DNA from: Cohnella thailandensis
Lineage (GTDB): Bacteria; Bacillota; Bacilli; Paenibacillales; Paenibacillaceae
Direction: 5' to 3'
Assembly (NCBI RefSeq): GCF_014212135.1
Contig: NZ_JACJVQ010000023.1
Location: forward strand, 1 to 64,000
Length of the DNA stretch: 64,000 bases
Part shown: positions 1-7,759 of the stretch, piece by piece
Numbering within the stretch: the first letter of the stretch is position 1
How the letters are laid out: the number at the start of each line of letters is the position of its first letter
The notes under the pieces: generated by a model
What the model was told of the DNA's origin: nothing
Seen by the model: only the letters and a program-made list of their open reading frames with translations
Databases searched by the model: none
Made by a program: the position numbers and the translations under genes

Positions 1-44
1 CTTACTTTTGGGACAGCCCCTCCTAAACCATTTATCACATGTCA

Positions 45-692
45 TTATTCGCTATCGTTTGGCAAGCCGATCGTTCCCGCTTGGGCGTCGGCCGGATCCG
101 TCACGCTGTCCGTCGCTTGCCCGTTGTCCGGAATGACGCGGCGTGCCGTGACATAAGTGCGATCCCAGACGCTGCCTTCGAAATCAGAGATCGTCACGCC
201 GATTCCGACCCGGTACGTTTGCAATACTTTTCCGTTGCCCATATAAATGCTGACGTGATTAATGACTCCATCCTTGTTCGTATCGGAGAAGATAAGGTCT
301 CCCGGCTGCAAATCCTCCTTGGAGACGGCCGTTCCGACCTCGGCTTGCTGCCTCGAAGAGCGCGGAAGGTCGATTCCATTCTGCTTAAACACGTATTGAG
401 TAAACGAAGAGCAGTCGAACGTGCCGGTTTGACCGCCTTTCGCGCCGAATTCGTAGTCGACGCCGAGATATTGTTTGCCCGTGGCGATGATTTTATCCGC
501 AAGCGTCGACGTCGATACGCCCGCCGTTACATCAGTCGTTGCATCCGCCGCGGCTTCGGCGGCAGCGGCGGATGCCGGCTGCGCCGTCAGCAGCGCGCTG
601 CCGGAGAACAGGATCGCCAGGCTTAAGCCCACGCCCGCGAACGTCTTGCCGATTCGGTTCGTTTTAGAGGTATATGGAAATTCGTTATGCAT
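45..692 (-). CDS. Secreted NlpC/P60 family cell-wall hydrolase
   Basis: A 215-residue precursor. Residues 1-43 form a signal peptide: a basic start, a hydrophobic stretch, and an AQPASAAA-type cleavage region. The rest is a single NlpC/P60 (C40 peptidase) domain. The nucleophile is the Cys of DCSSFTQY and the general base is the His of INHVSIYMG. The position that usually holds the third polar residue reads VLQTYR, so Gln may fill it. The family cleaves D-gamma-glutamyl-meso-diaminopimelate peptide bonds in peptidoglycan. No SH3 or LysM anchoring domain is present. The ATG at 692 follows an AGGAGG-like site. It is transcribed away from the next gene. Confidence 0.9.
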   Translation of the reverse strand: MHNEFPYTSKTNRIGKTFAGVGLSLAILFSGSALLTAQPASAAAAEAAADATTDVTAGVSTSTLADKIIATGKQYLGVDYEFGAKGGQTGTFDCSSFTQYVFKQNGIDLPRSSRQQAEVGTAVSKEDLQPGDLIFSDTNKDGVINHVSIYMGNGKVLQTYRVGIGVTISDFEGSVWDRTYVTARRVIPDNGQATDSVTDPADAQAGTIGLPNDSE

Positions 693-924
693 AAGATGAT
701 GTCCTCCTTAGTAGTCAAAGGATCGGGTCGATGCCCATAACCACCATAACATAAGATTTGAACCCATCACTTCCCAGAGAAAACCCGAATCCTTGTCCTC
801 CGGCCGTTAGGCACAAATAATTAAAACTCCATTAGAAAATCATAATCCAAATCCTTTTGAGTTTATTTTCCTTTTATGAACGCCTTGTATGGTAAGAAGA
901 GACCTTCGACAAGGAGAGAAGAGC

Positions 925-2022
925 ATGAAGCCGGAATCCAGAATCGCCATCGTGTATTCGAAGTTCGGGGACGGACACCTTAAAGTCGCTCAGGCGCTGA
1001 AGCAATCGTTCGAATCGCACGGTTACCGCAACGTCCGCCTTTACGACTTGCTTGAAGAGACCCATCCCCGATTGAATGCGGTATCGCGAAGGTTTTATTT
1101 GAAGAGCGCAAGCTATGCTCCGCGGGTATACGGCTTTATCTACCGGGCGACTAACGTCAAGCCGAGCCGGTTGGTCAGCCGCCTCTTCCATTCCGTCGGC
1201 ATGAAACGGCTGCGAGAGGAATGGGCGAGAGAGCGTCCGGATTTGGTCATCCACACCTTTCCGCTGCTCGCGGCCGACGAGCTGCGCTACAAGCTCCGGC
1301 ATGACATTCCGACGATTACGGTAATCACGGATTACGTTCTGCATACGAGGTGGGTCCATCGGAACACGAGCATGTACTTCGTCGGCTGCGAATCGCTAAA
1401 GCGGTCCTTGTCGGCCGCGGGAGTTCCGGCCAGCAAGATTGCCGTAACGGGAATCCCGTTGCGGGAAGCGTTCCGGCAGACGCGCAGCCGGGAAGAGCTG
1501 TGCCGCCAATATAAGCTGGAAGCCGATCGCTCCCGCATTCTGATGATGGCGGGAGCCTATGGCGTTCAAACCTCGGTTAAGGCGATAATGGATACGGTAC
1601 TGGCGAACGCCGACAGCGATGTGATCGTCGTATGCGGCAAGAACGCCAAGTTAAAGAGAAGCTTGGAAGCCGAGTACGCCTCGAGCTCGCGCGTCACCCT
1701 GATCGGATACGCGGACCATATTCACGAGCTGATGGCGATGTCCGATTGCTTGTTGACGAAGGCCGGAGGCATCACCTTAACGGAGGCGATGGCGATGTCG
1801 CTGCCGACGGTCGTGTACCGGCCTCTGCCCGGCCAGGAACGGGGCAATGCGGAATATTTATCCGCTATGGGAGCGGTCCGAGTCGCTTATCGTATCGAAG
1901 AGCTGGCTTTGCAGCTAAGAATCGCGCTCAGCAAGGATGGAGCCGGCAGAATGAAGGAAGCGATGAGAAGCCTTTATCGACAGGAATCGGTCTCTACTAT
2001 CGCAAGTCGCTTATATCGGTAG
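925..2022 (+). CDS. UgtP/MGDG-synthase-like glycosyltransferase
   Basis: A 365-residue GT28-family protein. The N-terminal MGDG-synthase domain has the GDGHLKVAQAL motif near residue 13, where the diacylglycerol acceptor binds. The C-terminal nucleotide-sugar domain has TKAGGITLTEA and GQERGNAEYL. In Bacillus, UgtP transfers glucose from UDP-glucose to diacylglycerol at the inner membrane face, making glycolipids and the lipoteichoic acid anchor. The size fits that family. The ATG at 925 follows AAGGAGAG; an in-frame ATG at 889 lacks a ribosome binding site. The sugar and acceptor cannot be proved from sequence. Confidence 0.85.
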   Translation: MKPESRIAIVYSKFGDGHLKVAQALKQSFESHGYRNVRLYDLLEETHPRLNAVSRRFYLKSASYAPRVYGFIYRATNVKPSRLVSRLFHSVGMKRLREEWARERPDLVIHTFPLLAADELRYKLRHDIPTITVITDYVLHTRWVHRNTSMYFVGCESLKRSLSAAGVPASKIAVTGIPLREAFRQTRSREELCRQYKLEADRSRILMMAGAYGVQTSVKAIMDTVLANADSDVIVVCGKNAKLKRSLEAEYASSSRVTLIGYADHIHELMAMSDCLLTKAGGITLTEAMAMSLPTVVYRPLPGQERGNAEYLSAMGAVRVAYRIEELALQLRIALSKDGAGRMKEAMRSLYRQESVSTIASRLYR

Positions 2023-2114
2023 GATAACGTTGTTCTTTAGCGAACAAGGCGTGTATTATAGAGAGGTACGATTCTTTCCTACTTTCATTTAGCGAGTCAA
2101 CGAGGTGCGCCATC

Positions 2115-2900
2115 GTGAAGATTGGATTTTTCGACTCTGGGGTGGGCGGACTTACCGTCCTCTATCAAGCTCTTGAATTGCTACCCAAAGAGGATTATAT
2201 ATTCTATGCGGATACCGACCACGTTCCTTACGGCGAGAAGCCGAAGGAGGAGGTCAAGCGATTCGTGACCGAAGCGGTCGATTTTATCGCCGCTCAAGGC
2301 GTCAAGGCGATCGTAATCGCCTGCAACACGGCGACGAGCATCGTGATCGAAGACCTGCGGGCGCGATACGATTTTCCGATACTGGGAATCGAACCGGCCG
2401 TGAAGCCTGCCGTTCTGGAGAACAAGGAGCGGAACAAGAAAGTGCTCGTTCTGGCTACCCGCCTCACCCTGCAGGAGGAGAAATACAAGAAACTGGTGAG
2501 AAGCCTGGACTGCGAGCATAAAGTCGAAAGCTTGCCTCTTCCGGGGCTTGTGGAGCTCGCGGAAGCGTTCGAGTTCTCCGACGACGCGGTGCTGCCTTAT
2601 TTGCGAGAGCAATTGAAGAACGTGGACATAAAAGAAGTCGGGACCGTCGTTCTGGGCTGCACGCATTTTCCTTATTTCCGGACGGCGCTGCGCAAGTTGT
2701 TCGGCAACGAGGTTCATTTCGTCGACGGCAGCGTCGGCACCGCCAAGCAGTTGAGAAGATTGCTGAACAATCGTCTCGAGGAAGGCGACGGCACCGTTCG
2801 GTTTTATGAATCCGGACGTCTCGTCAGGGACGAAGCCAAGCTGAGCCGGTACCGGCATCTGATGGAGCGCCTGAGAGAAGATAATCCGGTAACGAGCTAA
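2115..2900 (+). CDS. murI: Glutamate racemase
   Basis: A 261-residue protein of the usual length for glutamate racemase, which converts L- to D-glutamate for peptidoglycan precursors in the cytoplasm. The substrate motif FDSGVGG lies at residues 6-12. The two catalytic cysteines are Cys70 in ACNTATS and Cys182 in GCTHFP, with His184 next to the second. It starts with GTG at 2115, after GAGGTG. A short inverted repeat (TTGTTC/GAACAA, near 2032-2049) separates it from the upstream glycosyltransferase. Its neighbours also act on the envelope. Confidence 0.96.
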   Translation: MKIGFFDSGVGGLTVLYQALELLPKEDYIFYADTDHVPYGEKPKEEVKRFVTEAVDFIAAQGVKAIVIACNTATSIVIEDLRARYDFPILGIEPAVKPAVLENKERNKKVLVLATRLTLQEEKYKKLVRSLDCEHKVESLPLPGLVELAEAFEFSDDAVLPYLREQLKNVDIKEVGTVVLGCTHFPYFRTALRKLFGNEVHFVDGSVGTAKQLRRLLNNRLEEGDGTVRFYESGRLVRDEAKLSRYRHLMERLREDNPVTS

Positions 2901-2947
2901 GGGATAGCCGAGCCCGGGAAGGACGGCAGCAGGTTAAGCGCGATCGA

Positions 2948-3745
2948 TCATCGCTCCGCCGTCCTATCCTCCAGGAAATCTTGAACCAGCTTGTTGAATA
3001 GTTCCGGCTGGCACAGGTTGCATAGGTGAAAAGCATCCGGGATGGTCGCGAATTCCCCGTAAGGAAGCCGATGAGCCGTATCCTGCATGTTGCGAACGTC
3101 CGTCTCCGCCTGATCGCCGGCAATGCAGCAGGCCGGGATTCGAATGAGAGGGAGAAGCGCGGTGTAATCGACCTGGTTCGTCGCCAAGCTTTGGACCAGC
3201 ATTTCGCTAGTTCTTTTGTGAAGCATGCTTTTCCGAATAATGCGATAAGCGAGATCCCAACGGTTGTACATGACCTTCAACGAGCGCAGAAATAGCTCTC
3301 CGGGCAAGTAGTTAGCCAACTGGCTGACCAGCCAGAGGGACCGCCAGACTTTCTCCGACGGCGAAGTGGCCGTATTCTTGCTCAAACTATCCGCAAGGAT
3401 AAGGGCCCGGACTTGATTCGGATACAGGTAGGCGAACCGTTGGGCTAGAATTCCTCCGTAATCCGCCCCGATCAGCACCGCGCCGCGAACGCCCAAGAAC
3501 CCGAGCAGCAGGCTCAAATCCTCGCACTGAATATCGATCACCTTGGCGGAAGGGGCCTGAAGCTTGCCGGACTGCCCGTTGCCTCTAAGGTCGACGGCGA
3601 TGACTTGATAGGAAGCCTTGAAATAATCGATCTGAGGCTGGAACATCTCATGCGTCAGCCCGTGACCATGTATAAAAAGCAGAGGAGTCCCCCGGCCGGA
3701 TATTTCATAATAGAGCGAAGTTCCATTAACCCTGTGAACAGGCAT
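2948..3745 (-). CDS. Alpha/beta hydrolase with Asp at the nucleophile position
   Basis: A 265-residue alpha/beta-hydrolase fold protein. The oxyanion-loop motif is FIHGHG near residue 25 and VDLRGNGQSG follows at 51-60. The nucleophile elbow reads IGADYGG, which puts Asp95 where most family members have Ser. An Asp nucleophile is typical of epoxide hydrolases and dehalogenases. The probable partners are the acid in the AGDQAETD region and the His of AFHLCNL. The start at 3745 follows TAAGGAGA; an upstream in-frame start lies next to a terminator and has no such site. Its mRNA leader contains a c-di-AMP riboswitch. The substrate is unknown. Confidence 0.85.
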   Translation of the reverse strand: MPVHRVNGTSLYYEISGRGTPLLFIHGHGLTHEMFQPQIDYFKASYQVIAVDLRGNGQSGKLQAPSAKVIDIQCEDLSLLLGFLGVRGAVLIGADYGGILAQRFAYLYPNQVRALILADSLSKNTATSPSEKVWRSLWLVSQLANYLPGELFLRSLKVMYNRWDLAYRIIRKSMLHKRTSEMLVQSLATNQVDYTALLPLIRIPACCIAGDQAETDVRNMQDTAHRLPYGEFATIPDAFHLCNLCQPELFNKLVQDFLEDRTAER

Positions 3746-3786
3746 CGATTCGCATCTCCTTAGAAGATAGAAGGTGAGCGAGGGCA

Positions 3787-3826
3787 ACAAAAAAAGCCGA
3801 AAGAAGAGGAACTCTTCTCGCGGCTT
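3787..3826 (-). terminator. Riboswitch-linked intrinsic terminator
   Basis: On the minus strand a 15-bp interrupted stem (3812-3826 with 3794-3808, two mismatches, loop 3809-3811) runs into a T tract at about 3795-3789. It lies between the riboswitch aptamer and the hydrolase start, so it is the likely expression platform. A second hairpin, AAAGCCATGGCG paired with its complement at about 3829-3857, sits just upstream and could take part in the switch. Confidence 0.85.
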
Positions 3827-3856
3827 CTAAAGCCATGGCGAATAGGCGCCATGGCT

Positions 3857-4003
3857 TTCGCGCGTTGGGCAGTTGCCTCTCGTTACGCTTGCGAGGTTAG
3901 CTGACGGATTAGGACGTGAGAGTCGCCCTTCCATAATGGATTCACCCCGGAGCGCGAGCCGCGCTCGAATGGTTCCCCCGCTTCCCGAATCGGGAATTAA
4001 GCG
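3857..4003 (-). promoter_or_regulatory. ydaO/yuaA-type cyclic-di-AMP riboswitch aptamer
   Basis: Read on the minus strand, the conserved blocks of the ydaO class occur in order: GGGGGAACC, GGGGTGAATC, an AGGG block, and CCGTCAGCTAACCTCG followed by GCAAGCG and a pairing GAGAGG segment. This class binds c-di-AMP and usually turns expression off when the ligand is present. A promoter lies upstream and a terminator downstream, so the element is complete. The gene it leads to is the alpha/beta hydrolase. Aptamer ends are approximate. Confidence 0.92.
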
Positions 4004-4042
4004 TTAAGCGATTAGTAGATTATCATTTATTCAATGAATCCC

Positions 4043-4071
4043 ATCATACTCCTAATCTTAGTTATTGTAAA
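4043..4071 (-). promoter_or_regulatory. Sigma-A-type promoter for the riboswitch transcript
   Basis: On the minus strand TTTACA (4071-4066) and TATGAT (4048-4043) are separated by exactly 17 bp. Transcription would begin near 4036, about 30 nt before the aptamer. Confidence 0.75.
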
Positions 4072-4122
4072 ATAAAGAAATTCGATCGCGATCGGGCAGC
4101 GGCGCTTTTCTTCGGGAACCGG

Positions 4123-4153
4123 TTGACATGGAGTTGACTCCAGATTCTAAAAT
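4123..4153 (+). promoter_or_regulatory. MerR-type promoter with 19-bp spacer and dyad operator
   Basis: TTGACA (4123-4128) and TAAAAT (4148-4153) are separated by 19 bp, the over-long spacer typical of MerR-activated promoters. The spacer holds the dyad TGGAGT-TG-ACTCCA (4129-4142). The first gene downstream is the MerR regulator itself, so autoregulation of the two-gene operon is likely. Confidence 0.8.
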
Positions 4154-4185
4154 GAAATCATCCAGCGCTGGAAAGGGGCGATTCG

Positions 4186-4593
4186 ATGTATTCCATCGGG
4201 CAAACGGCCAAGCTGACGGGGTTAAGCATCGATACGCTCCGCTATTACGAGAAAATCGGCTTGACGAAGCCGCCTGTCAGAGCTAAGGGACGTCTACGAT
4301 CGTATAGCGAGGAGGACGTCCGGTTCTTAATCTCGTTGCAATGCTTAAAGAAGACGGGATTAACGCTCGTCGAGATGAAGGCGTTTCTGATGGAAGGTCA
4401 ATGCTATGCGAACCCCTATTTCCCGCTTAGCGCGGAGGACAGGGAGACCATCGAGAGCCGAACGAGTATTCTTGCGGAGCATCTGGCGAGAATGGAGGCT
4501 CAATATGCGGCGCTTGCCAGTCTGATGGAGCAGACGAAGGAGAAGTTGGAGGTCTACCGAGAATTGTTGGCAAAGGAGGCGACGAAGCCGTGA
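4186..4593 (+). CDS. MerR family transcriptional regulator
   Basis: A 135-residue regulator. Residues 2-70 are the MerR winged helix-turn-helix (SIGQTAKLTGLSIDTLRYYE, then RLRSYSEEDV). A helical region from about 85 to 130 is the dimerisation coil. The effector region has a single Cys (EGQCYANP) and no metal-binding cysteine pair, so a small-molecule or stress cue is more likely than metal. Its promoter carries a MerR-style operator. The stop overlaps the start of the next gene by 4 bp (GTGA), so the two are co-transcribed. Confidence 0.9.
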   Translation: MYSIGQTAKLTGLSIDTLRYYEKIGLTKPPVRAKGRLRSYSEEDVRFLISLQCLKKTGLTLVEMKAFLMEGQCYANPYFPLSAEDRETIESRTSILAEHLARMEAQYAALASLMEQTKEKLEVYRELLAKEATKP

Positions 4594-5189
4594 AAATCGC
4601 AACGATCGGCTCGGGGAACATGGGCGGCACGTTGGGCAGGCGGTGGGCGGCGGTCGGGCATCGCGTAACCTTCGGATCCAGGGAGCCGAACAGCGAGAAG
4701 ATGAGGCTTCTGCTTCAGGCATCCGGACCTCAAGCGGAAGCCGCTACGATACGGGAAGCCGTCGAGCGCAGCGACGTCATCTTGCTGGCCGTCATGGCTG
4801 AAGACATTGAACGGGCATTGTCGGAAGCAGGGGATCTGAAAGGCAAGCTTCTTATCAATTGCACCATCTGTTTCGATGGAACGTCTGCGGACGCGAAGGT
4901 GCGGAGCCTCGTTCGAGATGCACGGGTGGTTCGGGCATTCCATAACTTTACCTGGGAGGTGCTGGCGAACCCATGTTACGAGGGCGGCCGCGCCGCCGCA
5001 TTCCTAAGCGGGGACGACCCCGAGGCCGTAGCCGTCGTTGCGTCCTTGGCGACGGACATCGGCCTGGATGCGATCGACGTCGGCGATCCGGAATCGATGG
5101 CGAAGGTGGAAGCGGCGGTCGGAATGCTATGGGGAGTTCTCGGCAGCCGGTTCGGGCGAGAATACAGTCTTGGTGTGCTCAGGCGATAG
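4590..5189 (+). CDS. NAD(P)-binding oxidoreductase, F420-dependent-reductase-like
   Basis: A 199-residue protein with an N-terminal Rossmann nucleotide-binding motif (TIGSGNMGGTLG, residues 6-17) and FGSREP after the second strand, where an Arg suggests NADP. The layout resembles the NADP oxidoreductase coenzyme-F420-dependent family (PF03807). Members in Firmicutes act on unknown substrates. GTG start at 4590 with AAAGGAGG upstream. It is translationally coupled to the MerR gene, so it is probably part of that regulator's response. Confidence 0.8.
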   Translation: MKIATIGSGNMGGTLGRRWAAVGHRVTFGSREPNSEKMRLLLQASGPQAEAATIREAVERSDVILLAVMAEDIERALSEAGDLKGKLLINCTICFDGTSADAKVRSLVRDARVVRAFHNFTWEVLANPCYEGGRAAAFLSGDDPEAVAVVASLATDIGLDAIDVGDPESMAKVEAAVGMLWGVLGSRFGREYSLGVLRR

Positions 5190-5198
5190 AGGAACGGT

Positions 5199-5229
5199 CA
5201 GCAGGGATTGATCCTGCTGTCCTTTTTTT
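5199..5229 (+). terminator. Intrinsic terminator after the MerR operon
   Basis: CAGCAGG (5199-5205) pairs with CCTGCTG (5213-5219), followed by TCC and a run of seven T. Confidence 0.85.
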
Positions 5230-5231
5230 GC

Positions 5232-5265
5232 TTGAATTAAAAATATGTATGCGATATATTGCATA
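5232..5265 (+). promoter_or_regulatory. Promoter and candidate GntR operator
   Basis: TTGAAT (5232-5237), a 17-bp spacer and TATATT (5255-5260) form a sigma-A-type promoter. The inverted repeat TATGC-N8-GCATA (5248-5265) covers the -10 element, a position suited to repression by the GntR protein encoded just downstream. Confidence 0.6.
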
Positions 5266-5296
5266 TTATAAGTCGAATAAGTTAGGATGATCCAAA

Positions 5297-5962
5297 ATGC
5301 CGATTCCTCGCAATTACGTAACGCCTGTTCGAATGTCCGCCAAGGAACGAGCGTTCTCCCAGATTCAACGCTGGATTATCGACGGAACGCTGCAGCCGGG
5401 CGAGAAGCTGCTCGACGCCGAGTTGGCGGAGACGCTTGGCGTGAGCCGTACGCCGATTCGCGAAGCCTTTCAGCTGCTCGAAGTGCAGGGGCTTGTCGAG
5501 ACGCACCCCGGCAAAGAAACGAAAGTCACCAGGATTAAGAAAGACGATATTTTCAAAATGTACTCGACCATGGCCGCGCTTCAATCGCTTGCCGCCGAAA
5601 TGACCGCGACGACGATCGTGATGGAACAGATCGAGCAGTTGAGGGCGATCAACTCGGAATTCGAGAATGCCATCAAGAGCGGGCAAGCCTATCAAGCGAT
5701 GGAGGCGGACGAACAGTTCCACAACCTGATCGTCGAGCTTGCCGACAATCCGTATGTCGCTTCCTTTAACGCTTCCCTTCAGATCCACATCCGGCGCTTT
5801 AAGTACGTGTTCCTTAAGCAGCCGATCGCGGCAACGCAAGCCTCGGTCGAAGAGCATGCCGAGATAATAGAAGCGTTTGAGGGACGAGACGGCGAGCGCG
5901 CGCTAGCCATGATGAAGCAAAATTTTATACGGCCGATGAAGGAATTGCACGGATTACTTTAA
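5297..5962 (+). CDS. GntR family regulator, FCD subfamily
   Basis: A 221-residue regulator. The winged helix-turn-helix spans about residues 13-78 (SQIQRWIIDGTLQPGEKL, then LAETLGVSRTPIREAFQLL). The C-terminal all-helical FCD effector domain begins near residue 90. FCD domains bind organic or sugar acids, often through metal-ligand His and Asp residues. It sits 20 bp upstream of ilvD, so it may control that gene, and its promoter overlaps an inverted repeat. The start codon follows only a weak Shine-Dalgarno (TAGGATGA). Confidence 0.9.
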   Translation: MPIPRNYVTPVRMSAKERAFSQIQRWIIDGTLQPGEKLLDAELAETLGVSRTPIREAFQLLEVQGLVETHPGKETKVTRIKKDDIFKMYSTMAALQSLAAEMTATTIVMEQIEQLRAINSEFENAIKSGQAYQAMEADEQFHNLIVELADNPYVASFNASLQIHIRRFKYVFLKQPIAATQASVEEHAEIIEAFEGRDGERALAMMKQNFIRPMKELHGLL

Positions 5963-5982
5963 CAGGATAGGGGAGAGGAATC

Positions 5983-7673
5983 ATGGCGGGCAAAAAAGAT
6001 CTGCGCATTCGCAGCAAGGCGATCAGCGAGGGAGTCAATCGGGTGCCGAACCGGGCGATGCTTCGCGCAGTCGGGTTTACGGACGAGGATTTCAAGAAGC
6101 CGATGATCGGCGTCGCCAGTACGTGGAGCGAAGTTACCCCTTGCAATATGCACATTAACGATCTGGCGGCGAATGCCAAACGGGGAGTACGGGAGAGCGG
6201 CGGCGCGCCGCTGATCTTCAATACGATTACGGTATCGGATGGAATCTCGATGGGTCACGAGGGGATGTTGTTCTCTCTGCCCAGCCGCGAGACGATCGCG
6301 GATTCGATCGAGATCGTATCCGGGGCGGAACGCTTCGACGGCCTCGTTGCCGTAGGCGGCTGCGACAAAAATACGCCTGCTAGCCTGATGGCGATCGGGA
6401 GGCTGAACATTCCCGCCGTTTACGTGTACGGCGGAACGATTCAGCCGGGAGAGCTCGATGGCAAGAAGGTGGATATCGTCACGGCGTTTGAGGCCGTCGG
6501 CCAATATCACGACGGGAGAATGACGGATGAGCAGCTTCACAAGGTCGAATGCAGCGTGTGCCCGGGACCGGGGGCTTGCGGCGGCATGTACACGGCCAAC
6601 ACGATGGCCGCGGCGGCGGAAGCGATGGGGATGAGCCTCCCGGGCTCCTCCTCGACGCCGGCGATTTCGCCGGCCAAAGCGGCGGAATGCGCGGCAGCGG
6701 GCCGGCAGGTGCTCACGCTTCTCGAGCGGGATATCTATCAAGAGACATCATGACGAAGCAAGCTTTCGAGAATGCCATTACGGTAGTCATGGCGTTAGGC
6801 GGCTCGACGAATGCGTTCCTGCATTTGCTGGCGATCGCCCATTCCGTCGACGTCGATCTCACGCTGGACGATTTCGAACGGATTCGGCAGCGCGTGCCCC
6901 ACCTGGCCGATCTGAAGCCGAGCGGTAAATTCGTCATGCAGGATTTAAACGACATCGGAGGCGTACAGGGCGTGATGAAGCTTCTTCTCGCGGAAGGCCT
7001 GCTGCATGGGGACTGCATGACCGTAACGGGCAGAACATTGGCGGAGAACCTAGCGGAGGCAGCGCCACTGCAAGCCGATCAGGAGATTATCCGCCCGTTG
7101 GATCATCCGTTGAAACCGACAGGGCCTCTGGTTGTCCTAAGAGGCAATCTCGCCCCCGAAGGAGCCGTGGCCAAAATGTCGGGGATGAAAAAGCTGCGCT
7201 TTGTCGGTCAGGCGAAGGTATACGACAGCGAGGAAGAAGCAACCGAGGCTATTTTAAGGGATGAGATCGTAAAAGGAGACGTGCTCGTCATCCGCTACTG
7301 CGGTCCGAAAGGCGGGCCCGGGATGCCGGAGATGCTCTCGGTTACGGCGCTTATCGTAGGCAAGGGACTGGGAGGGGAAGTCGCGCTGATGACGGACGGC
7401 CGCTTCTCGGGAGGCTCCCATGGGTTTGTCGTCGGCCACGTCTCTCCCGAAGCCCAGGTCGGAGGGCCGATCGCATTGCTGAAGACGGGAGACATCGTCA
7501 CTATCGACAGCGAGTCGCAAGTCATTACGATGGAGGTGTCGGACGAGGAGCTGGCGGCACGCGCTCAAGCTTGGGTAAAGCCTCCGCTGAAGGTATCGAA
7601 GGGAGCGCTCGCCAAGTACGCGCGATTGGTAGCTTCCGCCTCCAGAGGCGCAGTTACCGATCTTCCGGATTGA
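5983..7673 (+). pseudogene. ilvD: Dihydroxy-acid dehydratase, interrupted by one frameshift
   Basis: Two overlapping frames together encode a complete IlvD of about 563 residues, close to the family length. The first frame (from 5983) has [18 protein letters not shown] and [15 protein letters not shown], which include the iron-sulfur ligands. It ends at 6751-6753 after ...[11 protein letters not shown]. The second frame resumes with [21 protein letters not shown] and runs to 7673. The family reads DIYPRDIM here, so one base is missing near 6739. IlvD makes the keto acids leading to valine, isoleucine and pantothenate. It could be a real mutation or a sequencing error; the rest shows no decay. 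A ribosome binding site (GGGGAGAGG) precedes the start. Confidence 0.9.
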
Positions 7674-7759
7674 TTCGGCCTTACCGAGAATGGTTAGCCC
7701 CCCTTTGTGAAAAGATAATTCCAGCATCGTTAGCACACCTTGGCAAAGGGGCCATGTTC

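Noticed and set aside
1-44. GGGACAGCCCC near the left edge, like an element often seen at insertion-sequence ends
   Set aside because: Only a few bases, with no inverted repeat partner or transposase.
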